NCBI RefSeq assembly: GCF_900114135.1
Contig: NZ_FORY01000004.1
Location: 207,860 to 271,859 of the forward strand
From: Celeribacter halophilus
Lineage (GTDB): Bacteria > Pseudomonadota > Alphaproteobacteria > Rhodobacterales > Rhodobacteraceae
Reading direction: 5' to 3'
Length of the DNA: 64,000 nt
Part shown: positions 63,367 to 64,000 of the stretch, piece after piece
Layout of the letters: each line of letters opens with the position of its first letter
Numbering within the stretch: position 1 is the first letter of the stretch
Notes under the pieces: generated by a model
The model's database searches: none
Told to the model about the DNA's origin: nothing
What the model saw: the letters and a program-made list of their open reading frames with translations, nothing else
Made by a program: the position numbers and the translations under genes

Positions 63367-63867
63367 GTGGCTTATTCAAGAGAGCGTAAGGCATCAGTGA
63401 TTGCGAAGATGCTTCCCCCTCACAACTTATCTCTGCGGCAACTTTCACGGGAAGAAGGGATTTCCGAGGGAACATTGTCGCGCTGGCGCGCAGAGGCGCG
63501 CGCTCAAGGCAAACTTCTTCCCGACGGCCAGTCAGGCCCAAAGGGATGGACTGCACGTGACAAGTTTGCGGTGGTAGTCGAAACAGCAGCGCTGAATGAA
63601 GCCGAGTTGTCGGAGTATTGCCGAGAGCGAGGCTTGTACCCGGAACAGATCCAGACTTGGCGCGCAGCGTGTGAGCGGGCCAATGACTGGGATCAGGCCG
63701 CCAGCCGTCAAATTGCGAAAGAGACGAAGGGCGACAAGAAACGCATCCGGGAGCTGGAACGCGAACTCTTGCGTAAGGAAAAAGCACTGGCAGAGACCGC
63801 CGCGTTGATGGTGTTGCGAAAAAAAGCCAATGCGATCTGGGGCCAGTCGGAGGGAGAGGACGAATGA
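63367..63867 (+). CDS. IS3-family transposase OrfA
   Basis: A 166-residue protein with GTG start. An N-terminal HTH (LSLRQLSREEGISEGTLSRWRAEAR), a second helix-turn-helix half (TARDKFAVVVETAALNEAELSEYCRERGL) and a C-terminal leucine-zipper-like coiled coil (KKRIRELERELLRKEKALAET) are typical of OrfA. Stop overlaps the OrfB start (ATGA). Confidence 0.85.
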   Translation: MAYSRERKASVIAKMLPPHNLSLRQLSREEGISEGTLSRWRAEARAQGKLLPDGQSGPKGWTARDKFAVVVETAALNEAELSEYCRERGLYPEQIQTWRAACERANDWDQAASRQIAKETKGDKKRIRELERELLRKEKALAETAALMVLRKKANAIWGQSEGEDE

Positions 63868-64000
63868 CCTCTGCTTCGGATCGCAAGAAGATTGTTTCCC
63901 TCATTGATGAGGCTATGGCGGCAGGCGCACGTCAATTCAGGGCCTGCGCCGAGTTAGGGCTTGATGCACGGACAGTCCAGCGGTGGAAATCCCCTGACGG
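63864..64000 (+). CDS. IS3-family transposase OrfB, N-terminal part
   Basis: The first 45 codons only: MTSASDRKKIVSLIDEAMA, then GARQFRACAELGLDARTVQRW, the HTH segment that precedes the DDE integrase core in this group. Cut by the window end. Confidence 0.75.
   Translation, partial: MTSASDRKKIVSLIDEAMAAGARQFRACAELGLDARTVQRWKSPD

Larger units (their letters stand above)
63330..64000 (+). mobile_element. IS3-family-like insertion sequence, left part
   Basis: Two overlapping transposase genes start at 63367 and 63864 and the element runs off the window. The left end is not defined; I place it near 63330 (TGGTCTGAGG) only by its distance from orfA. Confidence 0.55.

Noticed and set aside
62916..63389. 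157-codon plus-strand frame
   Set aside because: The opposite strand reads as a more protein-like, charged helical sequence; the plus frame overlaps the IS3-type orfA start and lacks any motif.

Overview
The window looks like chromosomal DNA of a marine alphaproteobacterium of the Rhodobacterales (Roseobacter group). The inference rests on GC-rich coding sequence packed into translationally coupled operons (many ATGA/TGATG overlaps), a large set of ABC and tripartite tricarboxylate uptake systems, and the HutF-type histidine pathway common in that group. No rRNA, origin, prophage or CRISPR array is present; one tRNA gene is.

Layout. 1-6576: the tail of a TauE/SafE exporter faces a seven-gene minus-strand operon encoding a four-subunit succinate dehydrogenase/fumarate reductase-like complex, a two-subunit class I fumarase-like hydratase and a YeiH-type putative sulfate exporter, plus a NIPSNAP protein after it. 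I suspect oxidative desulfonation of a sulfo-dicarboxylate. 6886-18026: complete histidine utilisation locus (hutC-hutF divergent from hutI-H-G-U-D) followed by a polar amino acid ABC importer; a decayed acyl-CoA dehydrogenase 3' end lies between hutG and hutU. 18255-26346: LacI regulator, xylose isomerase, a TIM-barrel isomerase, a Gfo/Idh/MocA dehydrogenase and a sugar ABC importer. 26455-32847: a TctD/TctE two-component system with an orphan periplasmic binding protein, divergent from tctCBA.

32981-45110: a peptide-type ABC importer in one operon with a class V aminotransferase/cysteine-desulfurase-like enzyme, an FAD amine oxidase-like protein, an ATC-hydrolase-family protein and an M20 amidohydrolase. 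This set suggests uptake and dismantling of a cysteine-derived thiazoline or N-acyl/N-carbamoyl compound. Divergent from it are an SDR, a VOC protein and an Lrp/AsnC regulator. 45285-49810: a small DUF1127-like gene, then a YnjBCD-like ABC importer with a YnjF-like CDP-alcohol phosphatidyltransferase.

50203-59143: seven minus-strand genes that join exopolysaccharide synthesis (BcsB-like protein, a family 2 glycosyltransferase with an MshEN-like N-terminus, a polytopic membrane protein) to phosphorelay parts (Hpt protein, hybrid-like sensor kinase, two receivers, one carrying a degenerate GGDEF domain). I consider this the most system-like novelty in the window. 59490-61582: YeiE-like LysR regulator divergent from a TDT/SSU1-type transporter, probably sulfite efflux, which fits the organosulfur theme of the first and third regions. 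61579-64000: mobile border with an intact IS5-family element whose CTAG target duplication provides stop codons on both strands, tRNA-Arg(TCT), a gene remnant and the start of an IS3-family element.
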